A stretch of 64,000 bases of DNA from Lignipirellula cremea (GCF_007751035.1 NZ_CP036433.1:6305001-6369000), one strand, 5' to 3'. Shown: positions 56,032 to 63,644, numbered from the stretch's first letter. The notes: generated by a model from the letters alone, not told the origin. Program-made: numbers and translations.

Positions 56032-57477
56032 ATGTCTGGTATAACCATTCGGCCGGCACAAAGCACCTTTAATTTCGGCGATTGTGTTACCGCCTTTCTC
56101 ACCCAGCCGGGCTTGCCGTTCGCTTCGATTCTTGCCGCGGAACGTATTCGCCGCGTGTTTGCTCTGCACGGCGGGTTGTTCGGACGAATCTACTCCACCG
56201 CAATCGTGCTCTGGGCGTTTCTGGGCCAGGTCTTGCGCGACGGCAAAGAAGCCAGCTGCCAGTCCGCCGTATCGCGAATCAGCAGCCACTGTCTGCTCAC
56301 CCGTGGAGTCGGCGTCGATCCGGACACGCGCGACTATTGCCGCGCCCGGGCCAAACTGCCCGAAGGGGCGCTGCGGCAACTGGCGGGTGAAATTGCCAGC
56401 AACAGCGAGCAGGAAATCGACGCCAAATTCTTGTTCAAGAATCGCCACGCGAAACTGATCGACGGCTCGACGTTCACGATGGCCGACACGCGAGCGAACC
56501 AGGAAGCGTATCCCCAGCACGCGTCGCAACAGCCGGGCATCGGCTTCCCGATCGCCCGCTTTGTGGTGGTCGTGTCGCTGGCGACCGCGTGCGTGATCGA
56601 CGCCGCCATCGCCAGGTTTCAAGGGAAAGAAACAGGCGAAACGGCCTTGCTGCGGCAGTTGCTGCACTGCTTCGCCGCGGGCGACGTCGCCGTGGCCGAC
56701 CGGTTCTATGGCAACTACTGGGTGGTCGCCTTCTTGACGTTGCAAGGCGTCGACGTCTGCTTTCGCAAACATCAAAAACGTCATACGGATTTCCGACGCG
56801 GACGACGGATAGGATACAAAGATCATCTCATTACCTGGAGCCGCCCCGATCGGCCCGAATGGATGAGCAAGGAACTCTACGCGCAGATGCCAGAAACAAT
56901 CCGGTTGCGAGAAATTCAGTATGTCGTTGAGAGAGCCGGCAGAAAGCAGTCGCCCTTTGTGGTGATCACGACGTTGTTCCAGGAGCAGGGCGAGCAGGAA
57001 TTCACCTATGACGAGATCGCCGATTTCTACGGATTCCGCTGGCAAGCGGAGCTGGATCTGCGATCGATCAAAACGCACATGAACCTGCGTCACCTGCGTT
57101 GCAAAACGCCGGCGATGGTGCATCGGCAGTTCTGGACGACGCTGATCGCTTACAACGCGATCCGGCTGACGGCCTGCTGTAGTGCGACGCTGTCTGGCGT
57201 ACCTCCGCGCCGGATCAGCTTCGCCAGGACGTGTGAGTATGTACTGGCCGGCTGGGATCTGCTGTCCGGCGTCGCCTCGATTCCGGCGCACGCCCTACTG
57301 CAGTACAGCGAGGAACGGCTCATGCAAATTGCCCGCTGCCTGGTCGGCAACCGTCCCGGCCGATACGAACCCCGGGTGCTGAAAAAGCGTCAAACCAACT
57401 ATGGCCTGATGGTCCAGCCAAGAGCCGTCCTGAAAGAAAGGCTCGCCCATGGCGATAACTCGTTTGAGACGAAGTGA
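56032..57477 (+). CDS. IS4-family transposase (copy 1)
   Basis: 481 residues. DDE residues: Asp in AKLIDGSTFTMAD, Asp in VAVADRFYG, Glu in FYGFRWQAELDLRSIK, the last being the YREK-like signature. The start is the ATG after the hairpin; the frame is open upstream. Differs from copy 2 by one residue that I can see (PAQSTF versus PAQCTF). Likely functional. Confidence 0.93.
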   Translation: MSGITIRPAQSTFNFGDCVTAFLTQPGLPFASILAAERIRRVFALHGGLFGRIYSTAIVLWAFLGQVLRDGKEASCQSAVSRISSHCLLTRGVGVDPDTRDYCRARAKLPEGALRQLAGEIASNSEQEIDAKFLFKNRHAKLIDGSTFTMADTRANQEAYPQHASQQPGIGFPIARFVVVVSLATACVIDAAIARFQGKETGETALLRQLLHCFAAGDVAVADRFYGNYWVVAFLTLQGVDVCFRKHQKRHTDFRRGRRIGYKDHLITWSRPDRPEWMSKELYAQMPETIRLREIQYVVERAGRKQSPFVVITTLFQEQGEQEFTYDEIADFYGFRWQAELDLRSIKTHMNLRHLRCKTPAMVHRQFWTTLIAYNAIRLTACCSATLSGVPPRRISFARTCEYVLAGWDLLSGVASIPAHALLQYSEERLMQIARCLVGNRPGRYEPRVLKKRQTNYGLMVQPRAVLKERLAHGDNSFETK

Positions 57478-57500
57478 TTAGAAAAACGACTGTGCCATTC

Positions 57501-57708
57501 GGAGCAGCGTTTCTCTACAATGAGCGCCAGATCCATGTCGCAGGAACTGAGGCGAATCGCCTGCGGCATCGATCTGACCCGCCTGCCGCTGCATCGACGC
57601 GGCCCCAAGAAACCACAGCCGAAACGGGAAACCTCCGCCAGCAAACCTCACGTATCCACAGCCCGCCTGATAGATCAGGCAAAATCAGCCAAAGGCAAAA
57701 CACCTTGA
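57501..57708 (+). pseudogene. IS4-family transposase, 3' part (interrupted)
   Basis: After removal of the inner IS and one copy of its target duplication, the frame continues EQRFSTMSARSMSQELRRI to HVSTARLIDQAKSAKGKTP and a stop at 57708. LTRLPLHRRGPKKPQPKR is the usual C-terminus of this IS4 subgroup. A start at 57520 could mimic a small separate gene but is not one. Confidence 0.85.
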
Positions 57709-57782
57709 AAGGGATGCAGCTGCAGAGTCAGCATGGTAAAAGACGATAAACCCCTCGCCGGCCCGCACCGGCGTTAGCATCA

Positions 57783-57858
57783 GGGACAAAGGGGACACCC
57801 AGAAATTTAAGCATCAGCAGGGATTAATGAGTCAAAGTTTGGGTGGCCCCTTTTGGTT
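57783..57858 (+). repeat. 76-bp direct repeat, copy 1
   Basis: Identical by eye to 61441-61516, from GGGACAAAGGGGACACCC to GGTGGCCCCTTTTGGTT. A diverged fragment lies at 53440-53463. It stands directly before a lower-GC gene pair. GGGACAAAGGGGAC is a word I associate with planctomycete mobile or REP-type repeats. Confidence 0.8.
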
Positions 57859-58176
57859 CTTGCAAAGTGCAAAAAAGAAGTGGAAGAAGCGGCGTTAGCG
57901 ACCGCAAAGGGGCTAACTGGAGCTCTTGACCAGGCACGGGCTTACATAGTATCGCTCGTGAATTCGTGTTCGGCAACATGCAAAATATCTCTTGATCAAC
58001 CCGACCATGATTTTTGGTACCCGACGCTATGGCCAGTGGGTGGAAAGGTGTGTTGGCAGAGTCACATTCAAGTAACTTGCTACTTTCCTGCCGTAAAAGG
58101 TTCACACTTCGTCAAACGCTTTCCAATTGGTCCTTGCTGTAAGAGAAAATACTGCGCTGGAGGAGAGGTTCATTGA
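57853..58176 (+). CDS. cysteine-rich orphan domain, possibly a toxin C-terminus
   Basis: 107 residues from a TTG inside the 76-bp repeat; no good ATG or ribosome site, so the frame looks like the 3' end of a larger gene joined at the repeat. After KEVEEAALATAKGLTGALDQARAY there is a Cys-rich region (CKISLDQPDHDFWYP, CWQSHIQVTCYF, GPCCKRKYC). The next gene overlaps its stop by 4 nt. The arrangement resembles orphan toxin tips with immunity genes. Inference only, no family recognised. Confidence 0.4.
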   Translation: MVLAKCKKEVEEAALATAKGLTGALDQARAYIVSLVNSCSATCKISLDQPDHDFWYPTLWPVGGKVCWQSHIQVTCYFPAVKGSHFVKRFPIGPCCKRKYCAGGEVH

Positions 58177-58466
58177 ATAATCCAAGCCCAACTCTTAAAA
58201 TTCTAGAAGAACGATTCAACTCTTTTCTTTCGAAAATTCCACTTTCATTTTATGAAAGAATACTTGAAACTAAACTGATCTGGACAGAAGTTGTTAATGC
58301 CAACCTTTTGGAATTCGAAGTCTCCGTCCTAGAAAATGAACCGTCATACTTCAGCATTACAATCTCGGTCAGAAATGCATCGCACCTGATGAACCCTTAC
58401 TTGTATGAATCCGGTCCTGAAATGTGCACTAACTTCATTTTGAAAAAGGTTGACTCTAGCCCTTGA
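58173..58466 (+). CDS. small acidic protein, possible immunity protein
   Basis: 97 residues, TTG start in the TTGA overlap with the preceding frame. Markedly AT-rich compared with the chromosome. The composition and alternating pattern (LLEFEVSVLENEPSYFSITISVRNASHL) suggest a small alpha/beta protein. Coupled to the Cys-rich fragment upstream. No family recognised. Confidence 0.45.
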   Translation: MNNPSPTLKILEERFNSFLSKIPLSFYERILETKLIWTEVVNANLLEFEVSVLENEPSYFSITISVRNASHLMNPYLYESGPEMCTNFILKKVDSSP

Positions 58467-58522
58467 ACAAGCAACAGGTGCCACCATTCACAGCTGGGAG
58501 GGGCTGAAGTGGGGCCATTCAT

Positions 58523-58675
58523 GAATGGCACAGTCGTTTTCCTAAACACTTGATCTCAAACGAATTATCGCCATGAGCGAGTCTTTCTTTCAGTACGGCT
58601 CTTGGCTGTACCATGAGGCCATAGTTTGTTTGACGCTTTTTCAGCACGTGCGGTTCGTATCTGCCGGGACGGTTG
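58523..58675 (-). mobile_element. degenerate 3' remnant of the IS4-type element
   Basis: Starts with GAATGGCACAGTCGTTTT and follows the right-end sequence of the IS at 59726 for about 150 bp with many substitutions (CAGTACGGCTCTTGGCTG against CAGGACGGCTCTTGGCTG), then loses similarity. It is an older insertion that has been deleted to a stub and lies against the broken recombinase gene. Confidence 0.75.
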
Positions 58676-58888
58676 GCGGGCGGACTGGGATCTTTTTACG
58701 TGGGTCGATTCCCGATGCTCCAGCACTTGTTGCTGCGTCGATTGACGCACATAGACGATCGCCAGACGCTGCAGGTGATGCTCGGCGATCTTCTCGCTGC
58801 GGGCCGGCCGCGGCGGCGTCTGTGACACGATTGTGTCACTTACGGTTCGGCTGGCCGTGAGCGTCGCCGTCTTTGTCGAGTTACTCAT
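58565..58888 (-). pseudogene. serine site-specific recombinase, N-terminal fragment
   Basis: From the ATG at 58888 the first 62 codons (to about 58703) give an N-terminus ending RLAIVYVRQSTQQQVLEHRE, the catalytic-serine motif of resolvase/invertase-type recombinases of the kind common in planctomycetes. The frame then runs into the IS remnant and ends without the rest of the catalytic and DNA-binding domains. The start overlaps the preceding gene by 8 nt. Non-functional. Confidence 0.7.
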
Positions 58889-59132
58889 CGCTGGCCTCCC
58901 CGTGCTCGTCGGGAAGGGTCAGTCGCTGCGCAATCATCTGCGCCAGCCGCTGCAGCACTTCCTGCGGCGGGAGCCTGGTCCATAACTGATTCAGCGAAAC
59001 CGCCGTCGGCGCACTCTCGGTCAGCTGCGTCGAGCGCGGGGGGGCACAGGTCGGGACATACAACACCTCCTTGTAAACCGTCGAAAACACTTGCGCCGTG
59101 CTTCCTGCTGCGCTAATCTTTTCGCATGACAA
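58881..59132 (-). CDS. small companion protein of the recombinase
   Basis: Up to 83 residues if the TTG at 59130-59132 is used; a later start (around LYVPTCAPP) is possible. The recognisable part is LWTRLPPQEVLQRLAQMIAQRLTLP, a helical segment found in small genes that precede this type of recombinase. The stop overlaps the recombinase start. Divergent from the gene at 59126. Confidence 0.5.
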   Translation of the reverse strand: MSCEKISAAGSTAQVFSTVYKEVLYVPTCAPPRSTQLTESAPTAVSLNQLWTRLPPQEVLQRLAQMIAQRLTLPDEHGEASDE

Positions 59133-59386
59133 CCGACGACAAAAACTCTCCCGAGACGGTAATCCGTCTGGGGAACATTTCCGCCTCCGTCTTCGCCAAC
59201 AAGACCGAAGGCGGCCGCCAAATCCGCAGCGTCTCGCTGCAAAGAAGCTACCGCACCGAATCCAGCGAACGCCACTACGTCAACTCCTTCAACGCCGCCG
59301 ACCTCCCCGCCCTGCAACGAGTCATCCAACTCGCCCAAGCCCACGTCGAACGCCTCGACGGAATCGTCGATCCCAACTTGGAATAG
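59126..59386 (+). CDS. small conserved accessory protein next to the recombinase
   Basis: 86 residues, ATG at 59126. Reads VIRLGNISASVFANKTEGG, RSVSLQRSYR and YVNSFNAADLPALQRVIQLAQAHVE, a pattern of short proteins that often stand divergent to serine recombinases in planctomycete mobile elements. The fold is probably a small beta-beta-alpha domain. Role unknown. Its 3' side is about 200 bp from the right att-like repeat. Confidence 0.65.
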   Translation: MTTDDKNSPETVIRLGNISASVFANKTEGGRQIRSVSLQRSYRTESSERHYVNSFNAADLPALQRVIQLAQAHVERLDGIVDPNLE

Positions 59387-59584
59387 TTCGAGCCAATCTT
59401 CGACGAGCAAACACGGGCAAATGTCCTCCGACCGGAAACAAAGTTTTGCGGACAATTTGCGGACAGCATGGGCCATCTCATCGAGATTTCTTTGGCATGG
59501 CAAACAAACGGCGATTTTTCTTAAGCCGTTGATGCTCATGGAGTTGCCATGTAGATGCAATGCCTTCCCCACCGCCTTTGAGTA

Positions 59585-59699
59585 GATTTAGGATCCAGTG
59601 CCGCAAGGCGTGCAGGTTCGATTCCTGTCTCTCGCATTTCACTTCGAACGAACGACCTGCGGCCCCTCGCCGTGGGTCGTTTTTTCGTAGCCGCGCGGC
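59585..59699 (+). repeat. att-like direct repeat, right copy
   Basis: Repeats 53148-53262: tRNA-Leu from the anticodon loop to the 3' end, plus terminator. The 5' half of the tRNA is missing here, so this copy cannot make a tRNA. It marks the right boundary of the putative island. Followed after 15 bp by the target duplication of the second IS. Confidence 0.8.
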
Positions 59700-59725
59700 A
59701 AGCAATGCGAAGCGGGGTCTTCCGC

Positions 59726-61374
59726 GAATGGCACAGTCGTTTTTCTAATCACTTCGTCTCAAACGAGTTATCGCCATGGGCGAGTCTTTCTTTCAGGACG
59801 GCTCTTGGCTGGACCATGAGGCCATAGTTGGTTTGTCGCTTTTTCAGCACGCGGGGTTCGTATCGGCCGGGACGGTTGCCGACCAGGCAGCGGGCAATTT
59901 GCATGAGCCGTTCCTCGCTGTACTGCAGTAGGGCGTGCGCCGGAATCGAGGCGACGCCGGACAGCAGATCCCAGCCGGCCAGTACATACTCACACGTCCT
60001 GGCGAAGCTGATCCGGCGCGGAGGTACGCCAGACAGCGTCGCACTACAGCAGGCCGTCAGCCGGATCGCGTTGTAAGCGATCAGCGTCGTCCAGAACTGC
60101 CGATGCACCATCGCCGGCGTTTTGCAACGCAGGTGACGCAGGTTCATGTGCGTTTTGATCGATCGCAGATCCAGCTCCGCTTGCCAGCGGAATCCGTAGA
60201 AATCGGCGATCTCGTCATAGGTGAATTCCTGCTCGCCCTGCTCCTGGAACAACGTCGTGATCACCACAAAGGGCGACTGCTTTCTGCCGGCTCTCTCAAC
60301 GACATACTGAATTTCTCGCAACCGGATTGTTTCTGGCATCTGCGCGTAGAGTTCCTTGCTCATCCATTCGGGCCGATCGGGGCGGCTCCAGGTAATGAGA
60401 TGATCTTTGTATCCTATCCGTCGTCCGCGTCGGAAATCCGTATGACGTTTTTGATGTTTGCGAAAGCAGACGTCGACGCCTTGCAACGTCAAGAAGGCGA
60501 CCACCCAGTAGTTGCCATAGAACCGGTCGGCCACGGCGACGTCGCCCGCGGCGAAGCAGTGCAGCAACTGCCGCAGCAAGGCCGTTTCGCCTGTTTCTTT
60601 CCCTTGAAACCTGGCGATGGCGGCGTCGATCACGCACGCGGTCGCCAGCGACACGACCACCACAAAGCGGGCGATCGGGAAGCCGATGCCCGGCTGTTGC
60701 GACGCGTGCTGGGGATACGCTTCCTGGTTCGCTCGCGTGTCGGCCATCGTGAACGTCGAGCCGTCGATCAGTTTCGCGTGGCGATTCTTGAACAAGAATT
60801 TGGCGTCGATTTCCTGCTCGCTGTTGCTGGCAATTTCACCCGCCAGTTGCCGCAGCGCCCCTTCGGGCAGTTTGGCCCGGGCGCGGCAATAGTCGCGCGT
60901 GTCCGGATCGACGCCGACTCCACGGGTGAGCAGACAGTGGCTGCTGATTCGCGATACGGCGGACTGGCAGCTGGCTTCTTTGCCGTCGCGCAAGACCTGG
61001 CCCAGAAACGCCCAGAGCACGATTGCGGTGGAGTAGATTCGTCCGAACAACCCGCCGTGCAGAGCAAACACGCGGCGAATACGTTCCGCGGCAAGAATCG
61101 AAGCGAACGGCAAGCCCGGCTGGGTGAGAAAGGCGGTAACACAATCGCCAAAATTAAAAGTGCATTGTGCCGGCCGAATGGTTATACCAGACATAGAAAA
61201 GCCCTCCCTGGATTCGCTAGTGAGACGAGCCAGGAAGGGCTTCCAAAATTATCGCGCCGGGAAGGCCGCATAGCAAGAACAACCTCACGGCAGTTCGCAT
61301 TTTATCAAAAATAGCCAACCGCCAACAACCAAATTGCGCGCCGATTTCCGGAAAGAAAAACGACTGTGCCATTC
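59726..61374 (-). mobile_element. intact IS4-type insertion sequence, copy 2
   Basis: 1649 bp with the same terminal repeats as copy 1 and the 11-bp target duplication GGGTCTTCCGC (59715-59725 and 61375-61385). Inverted relative to copy 1, so recombination between the two would flip the 55.9-61.4 kb segment. Confidence 0.93.
59749..61194 (-). CDS. IS4-family transposase (copy 2)
   Basis: 481 residues, ATG at 61192-61194, the same protein as copy 1 apart from a Cys at position 11 (PAQC). All DDE residues and the YGFRWQAELDLR signature are present. The RBS-hiding hairpin arms are kept at about 61200-61244 while the loop sequence differs from copy 1. Confidence 0.93.
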   Translation of the reverse strand: MSGITIRPAQCTFNFGDCVTAFLTQPGLPFASILAAERIRRVFALHGGLFGRIYSTAIVLWAFLGQVLRDGKEASCQSAVSRISSHCLLTRGVGVDPDTRDYCRARAKLPEGALRQLAGEIASNSEQEIDAKFLFKNRHAKLIDGSTFTMADTRANQEAYPQHASQQPGIGFPIARFVVVVSLATACVIDAAIARFQGKETGETALLRQLLHCFAAGDVAVADRFYGNYWVVAFLTLQGVDVCFRKHQKRHTDFRRGRRIGYKDHLITWSRPDRPEWMSKELYAQMPETIRLREIQYVVERAGRKQSPFVVITTLFQEQGEQEFTYDEIADFYGFRWQAELDLRSIKTHMNLRHLRCKTPAMVHRQFWTTLIAYNAIRLTACCSATLSGVPPRRISFARTCEYVLAGWDLLSGVASIPAHALLQYSEERLMQIARCLVGNRPGRYEPRVLKKRQTNYGLMVQPRAVLKERLAHGDNSFETK

Positions 61375-61440
61375 GGGTCTTCCGCCGTAACGCGAGCTTG
61401 CGGAAGGATGGACCCAACGCCTGCCCTTTCGGACGACAAA

Positions 61441-61516
61441 GGGACAAAGGGGACACCCAGAAATTTAAGCATCAGCAGGGATTAATGAGTCAAAGTTTGG
61501 GTGGCCCCTTTTGGTT
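61441..61516 (+). repeat. 76-bp direct repeat, copy 2
   Basis: Identical by eye to 57783-57858. It ends about 25 bp from the first attC site, and its last word GCCCCTTTTGGTT is duplicated in tandem immediately after. It forms the junction between the tRNA-Leu island and the integron array. Confidence 0.8.
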
Positions 61517-61540
61517 GCCCCTTTTGGTTCCCTTCAACCA

Positions 61541-61629
61541 GGTAACGACTGCGATGACCGGGCCGCCGCGGTCGATCGTCCATTCGTAAACGCGGTGTCG
61601 GCGGCTCCGCGTCCATCGCTTTGTTCTGC
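61541..61629 (-). other. integron attC site (a)
   Basis: Read on the minus strand: R'' CAGAAC, then AAAGCGATGGACGCGGAGCC, a central loop, the complementary arm GGCGGCCCGGTCATCGC and R' CGTTACC. The arms pair along most of their length with unpaired extra bases on one side, the hallmark of attC. It follows the stop codon of the gene at 61632 directly and is the last site of the array. Confidence 0.8.
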
Positions 61630-61631
61630 CG

Positions 61632-62267
61632 TCATCCGCGACCGTGTTCAGTATACGAGAAGTCGTCAGTTTCCAACCACTCCACGCCGGGCGACTCGCA
61701 ACCAGAAACCGCGTTTTCGAGCAACGAGAACGCTCTATCACGCGGCATGTGATATCGGCTCGGATACCAAAGCATCCCAACACCACAGCACGGGCACGCT
61801 TGCACTACATGTAGTTCTTCTGGCGCCTGTTCACGCAAATTCGATTTAGTGTACGCGTATCGAAAGTCTCCCGTGTCTTGATTTTGATACTCGCAAACGC
61901 CGTAGCGATCGGTGAAACCAAGATTCAGTTGTCCGCCATCATCGGTCACAAGGAAGACGTTGCCGCCCGATTCCGTTTTCGCGGCGATGATGGCGTCCAT
62001 TGCCGATTCAAAGTTCCGTTCAGCGTAGTATTCAGGTTGCAGTTGCCATTGACCATTGGCGAGTTCTGGTGGCAGCTTTGAATTCGCGCGTTCAGCAGGA
62101 CTCGGCGTGAAGACAAGCCCTTCAGCAAGTTGGCGTTCGTATTCGCGATTCTCGGCACGTAATTCAGGCGAAATCTTGACGCATTGCGCGCACAATCCAT
62201 CGTTGTCCGCAGCGGTTTGCGGAAGGATCATGTTGTCGCATTCGGCACACTTGACGCGTTGAGTCAT
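61632..62267 (-). CDS. integron cassette gene: zinc-ribbon protein of unknown function
   Basis: 211 residues, ATG at 62265-62267. The N-terminal zinc-ribbon-like pairs are C7xxC10 and C26xxC29, a second CPCCG knuckle lies near residue 160, and a middle region reads GGNVFLVTDDGGQLNLGFTDRYG. The stop TGA touches attC site a, and attC site b lies upstream of the start, so the gene is a complete cassette. No promoter of its own is evident. Function unknown. Confidence 0.75.
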   Translation of the reverse strand: MTQRVKCAECDNMILPQTAADNDGLCAQCVKISPELRAENREYERQLAEGLVFTPSPAERANSKLPPELANGQWQLQPEYYAERNFESAMDAIIAAKTESGGNVFLVTDDGGQLNLGFTDRYGVCEYQNQDTGDFRYAYTKSNLREQAPEELHVVQACPCCGVGMLWYPSRYHMPRDRAFSLLENAVSGCESPGVEWLETDDFSYTEHGRG

Positions 62268-62283
62268 CGTGGAAATTCAACAG

Positions 62284-62373
62284 GCAGAACGTCTGGTTTG
62301 ACCGGGGCCGAGCGAAAGATCAACCATTTCAAAAGACGCTTTCGAGGCCTCCGCGTCCAACCCTTTGTTCTGG
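62284..62373 (-). other. integron attC site (b)
   Basis: Minus strand: R'' CCAGAAC directly after the TAG stop of the upstream cassette gene, arm GACGCGGAGGCC, loop with TTTTGAAATGG, arm GGCCCCGGTC and R' ACGTTCTG. R'' and R' are exact complements (CAGAAC/GTTCTG). Left and right arms pair with bulges. Confidence 0.8.
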
Positions 62374-62985
62374 CTACTTATTTTGGGGCTCGAACGCCCC
62401 AGCCTTCTCGAATTCATCAACCACAGTGAGCCATCCCTGCTTACCAGGTGGATAGGGTCCGCGCAATTCATCGGGACGTTTCTGGAGCAATTCGATTATG
62501 CCACGCCGAATGCCTCTTGTCCCACCTGACAACCAGACGGTCCCTGTAACACGGTCTGCGAGATAGGGAAAATGATACTCGTTTACGAAGCGGGGATCAC
62601 CATCATCAGGATTGATTGGGCGCCAATGAATCTCCCAGCCCCATTCGTATGCAACGCACAAATCGTCAACGATTTCGACTTGTGTCTTAACCCGACGCTC
62701 ACTGATCGGAAGCCATTGATCAGCAACTCGCAATTTCGCTTCTGCAAAGTCTATCAACGAAGGTAGGGGAACTGTCGACGGGGAACTTCGTTTGGGCGCC
62801 AATTCGTCAATGGTGAGTCCGACCGCTTCAATACCATCATGCGTGCCATCGTCAAGTTCGTTGCGCAGTAATGCACCAAGTATATCTACGACTGCATCGC
62901 GAGTTCGCGCGCAGCCGGCAATGTCGCCGTTGACCAATCCTATCCACATCCCGTGCCGTTCGTGAATTTCAATGCGGTCTATCAA
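62374..62985 (-). CDS. integron cassette gene: Imm35/YrhB-like protein
   Basis: 203 residues from the TTG at 62983-62985 (GGAAC 5' of it). N-terminal RIEIHERHGMWIGLVNGDIAG is a small beta domain. From about 85 on, LIDFAEAKLRV, then VDDLCVAYEWGWEIHWRPIN and YLADRVTGTVWLSGGTRG match the pattern of the Imm35/YrhB domain (a Trp-rich strand, then a substrate-binding-like DR-TG turn). Imm35 proteins are predicted immunity factors of polymorphic toxins. Assignment by eye. Confidence 0.7.
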   Translation of the reverse strand: MIDRIEIHERHGMWIGLVNGDIAGCARTRDAVVDILGALLRNELDDGTHDGIEAVGLTIDELAPKRSSPSTVPLPSLIDFAEAKLRVADQWLPISERRVKTQVEIVDDLCVAYEWGWEIHWRPINPDDGDPRFVNEYHFPYLADRVTGTVWLSGGTRGIRRGIIELLQKRPDELRGPYPPGKQGWLTVVDEFEKAGAFEPQNK

Positions 62986-62998
62986 TTAGGTTCCAGAT

Positions 62999-63092
62999 GC
63001 CAGAACGTCAGCTGTAACCGAGCGGCGACGAGGGATTTTCAACTTCAAAAAATGCCGACTTCGCCGCTTCGGTTCACGGCATGGTTATCGGG
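62999..63092 (-). other. integron attC site (c)
   Basis: Minus strand: R'' CGATAAC, arm ACCGAAGCGGCGA, loop with TTTTTTGAAGTTGAAAAT, arm TCGCCGCTCGGT and R' ACGTTCTGG. The arms pair perfectly apart from one extrahelical A. The cassette gene at 63074 reads into this site and stops within it. Confidence 0.82.
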
Positions 63093-63634
63093 CAATTCGG
63101 ATCGGTGAATTTCGACGAATACGTTGCGAGCATTTCAATTGCAATTTCGTCATCTGCCAAGGCGGGTTCCTTACCGGTTGGCCCACGGTATCGACGAACG
63201 AAATCAAGCATACCATGCATCGTTTCGTGCGCGGCATCAGGATGCAGTCCTCGCGAGATTTCCACAGGCAAGGACGAAAAGTCAAATTTTCGATGCAATT
63301 TATTTTGGATTGCCACATTCAGTGCAAACATTCGATCCGGAACACATGCGACCAGCCAAAGCGAGAACGGTCGAAACAGATGATCCACACAACCGCGCAT
63401 GTCCCAGAAATAGTTTGATTGTGTAATCCGGAATTGCTTGTATTCGTGGATCACCTCTGAAATCGATTGGCCGTGTTCAAGAGCTTCGGCGATGTGCCGT
63501 TCACGACGAAGCAATTCAATGTCGACACCATCCGGTTCGATGTCGTGCAGTAGTTCCTCAAGTTGGACACGTAGGCGATCATCCAAGGGATTAGCGAGAA
63601 TTAGGTTTTCGAGTTCGTGTTCGGTGTAGGTCAC
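63074..63634 (-). CDS. integron cassette gene of unknown function
   Basis: 186 residues, GTG start at 63632-63634 directly after attC site d. The N-terminus TEHELENLILANPLDDRLRVQLEELLHD has the look of TIGR02996-type planctomycete repeats (a short helix pair with LANPxDDxxR). The remainder is unknown, with HETMHGMLDFVRRYRG near the end. The last five residues and the stop are encoded inside attC site c. Confidence 0.7.
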   Translation of the reverse strand: MTYTEHELENLILANPLDDRLRVQLEELLHDIEPDGVDIELLRRERHIAEALEHGQSISEVIHEYKQFRITQSNYFWDMRGCVDHLFRPFSLWLVACVPDRMFALNVAIQNKLHRKFDFSSLPVEISRGLHPDAAHETMHGMLDFVRRYRGPTGKEPALADDEIAIEMLATYSSKFTDPNCPITMP

Positions 63635-63644
63635 GATTCTTGAG

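Larger units (their letters stand above)
55850..57500 (+). mobile_element. intact IS4-type insertion sequence, copy 1
   Basis: 1651 bp with terminal inverted repeats GAATGGCACAGTCGTTTTTC at both ends and the 11-bp target duplication GGAGCAGCGTT (55839-55849 and 57501-57511). It is inserted in the transposase gene of another IS. A near-identical copy in opposite orientation lies at 59726-61374. Confidence 0.93.
54566..57717 (+). mobile_element. IS4-type element interrupted by another IS4-type element
   Basis: Terminal inverted repeats GCATCCCTTTCAAGGT (54566-54581) and its complement (57702-57717), flanked by the 9-bp direct repeat AGCTGCAGA (54557-54565 and 57718-57726). Its transposase gene is split by the IS at 55850-57500. 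Without the insert and its target duplication the element is about 1.5 kb. Confidence 0.85.

Noticed and set aside
57520-57708. Independent small basic protein gene
   Set aside because: It is the C-terminus of the transposase interrupted by the inner IS; the joined frame is continuous.
59585-59640. Second tRNA-Leu gene
   Set aside because: Only the 3' half from the anticodon loop is present; acceptor 5' strand and D arm are missing.
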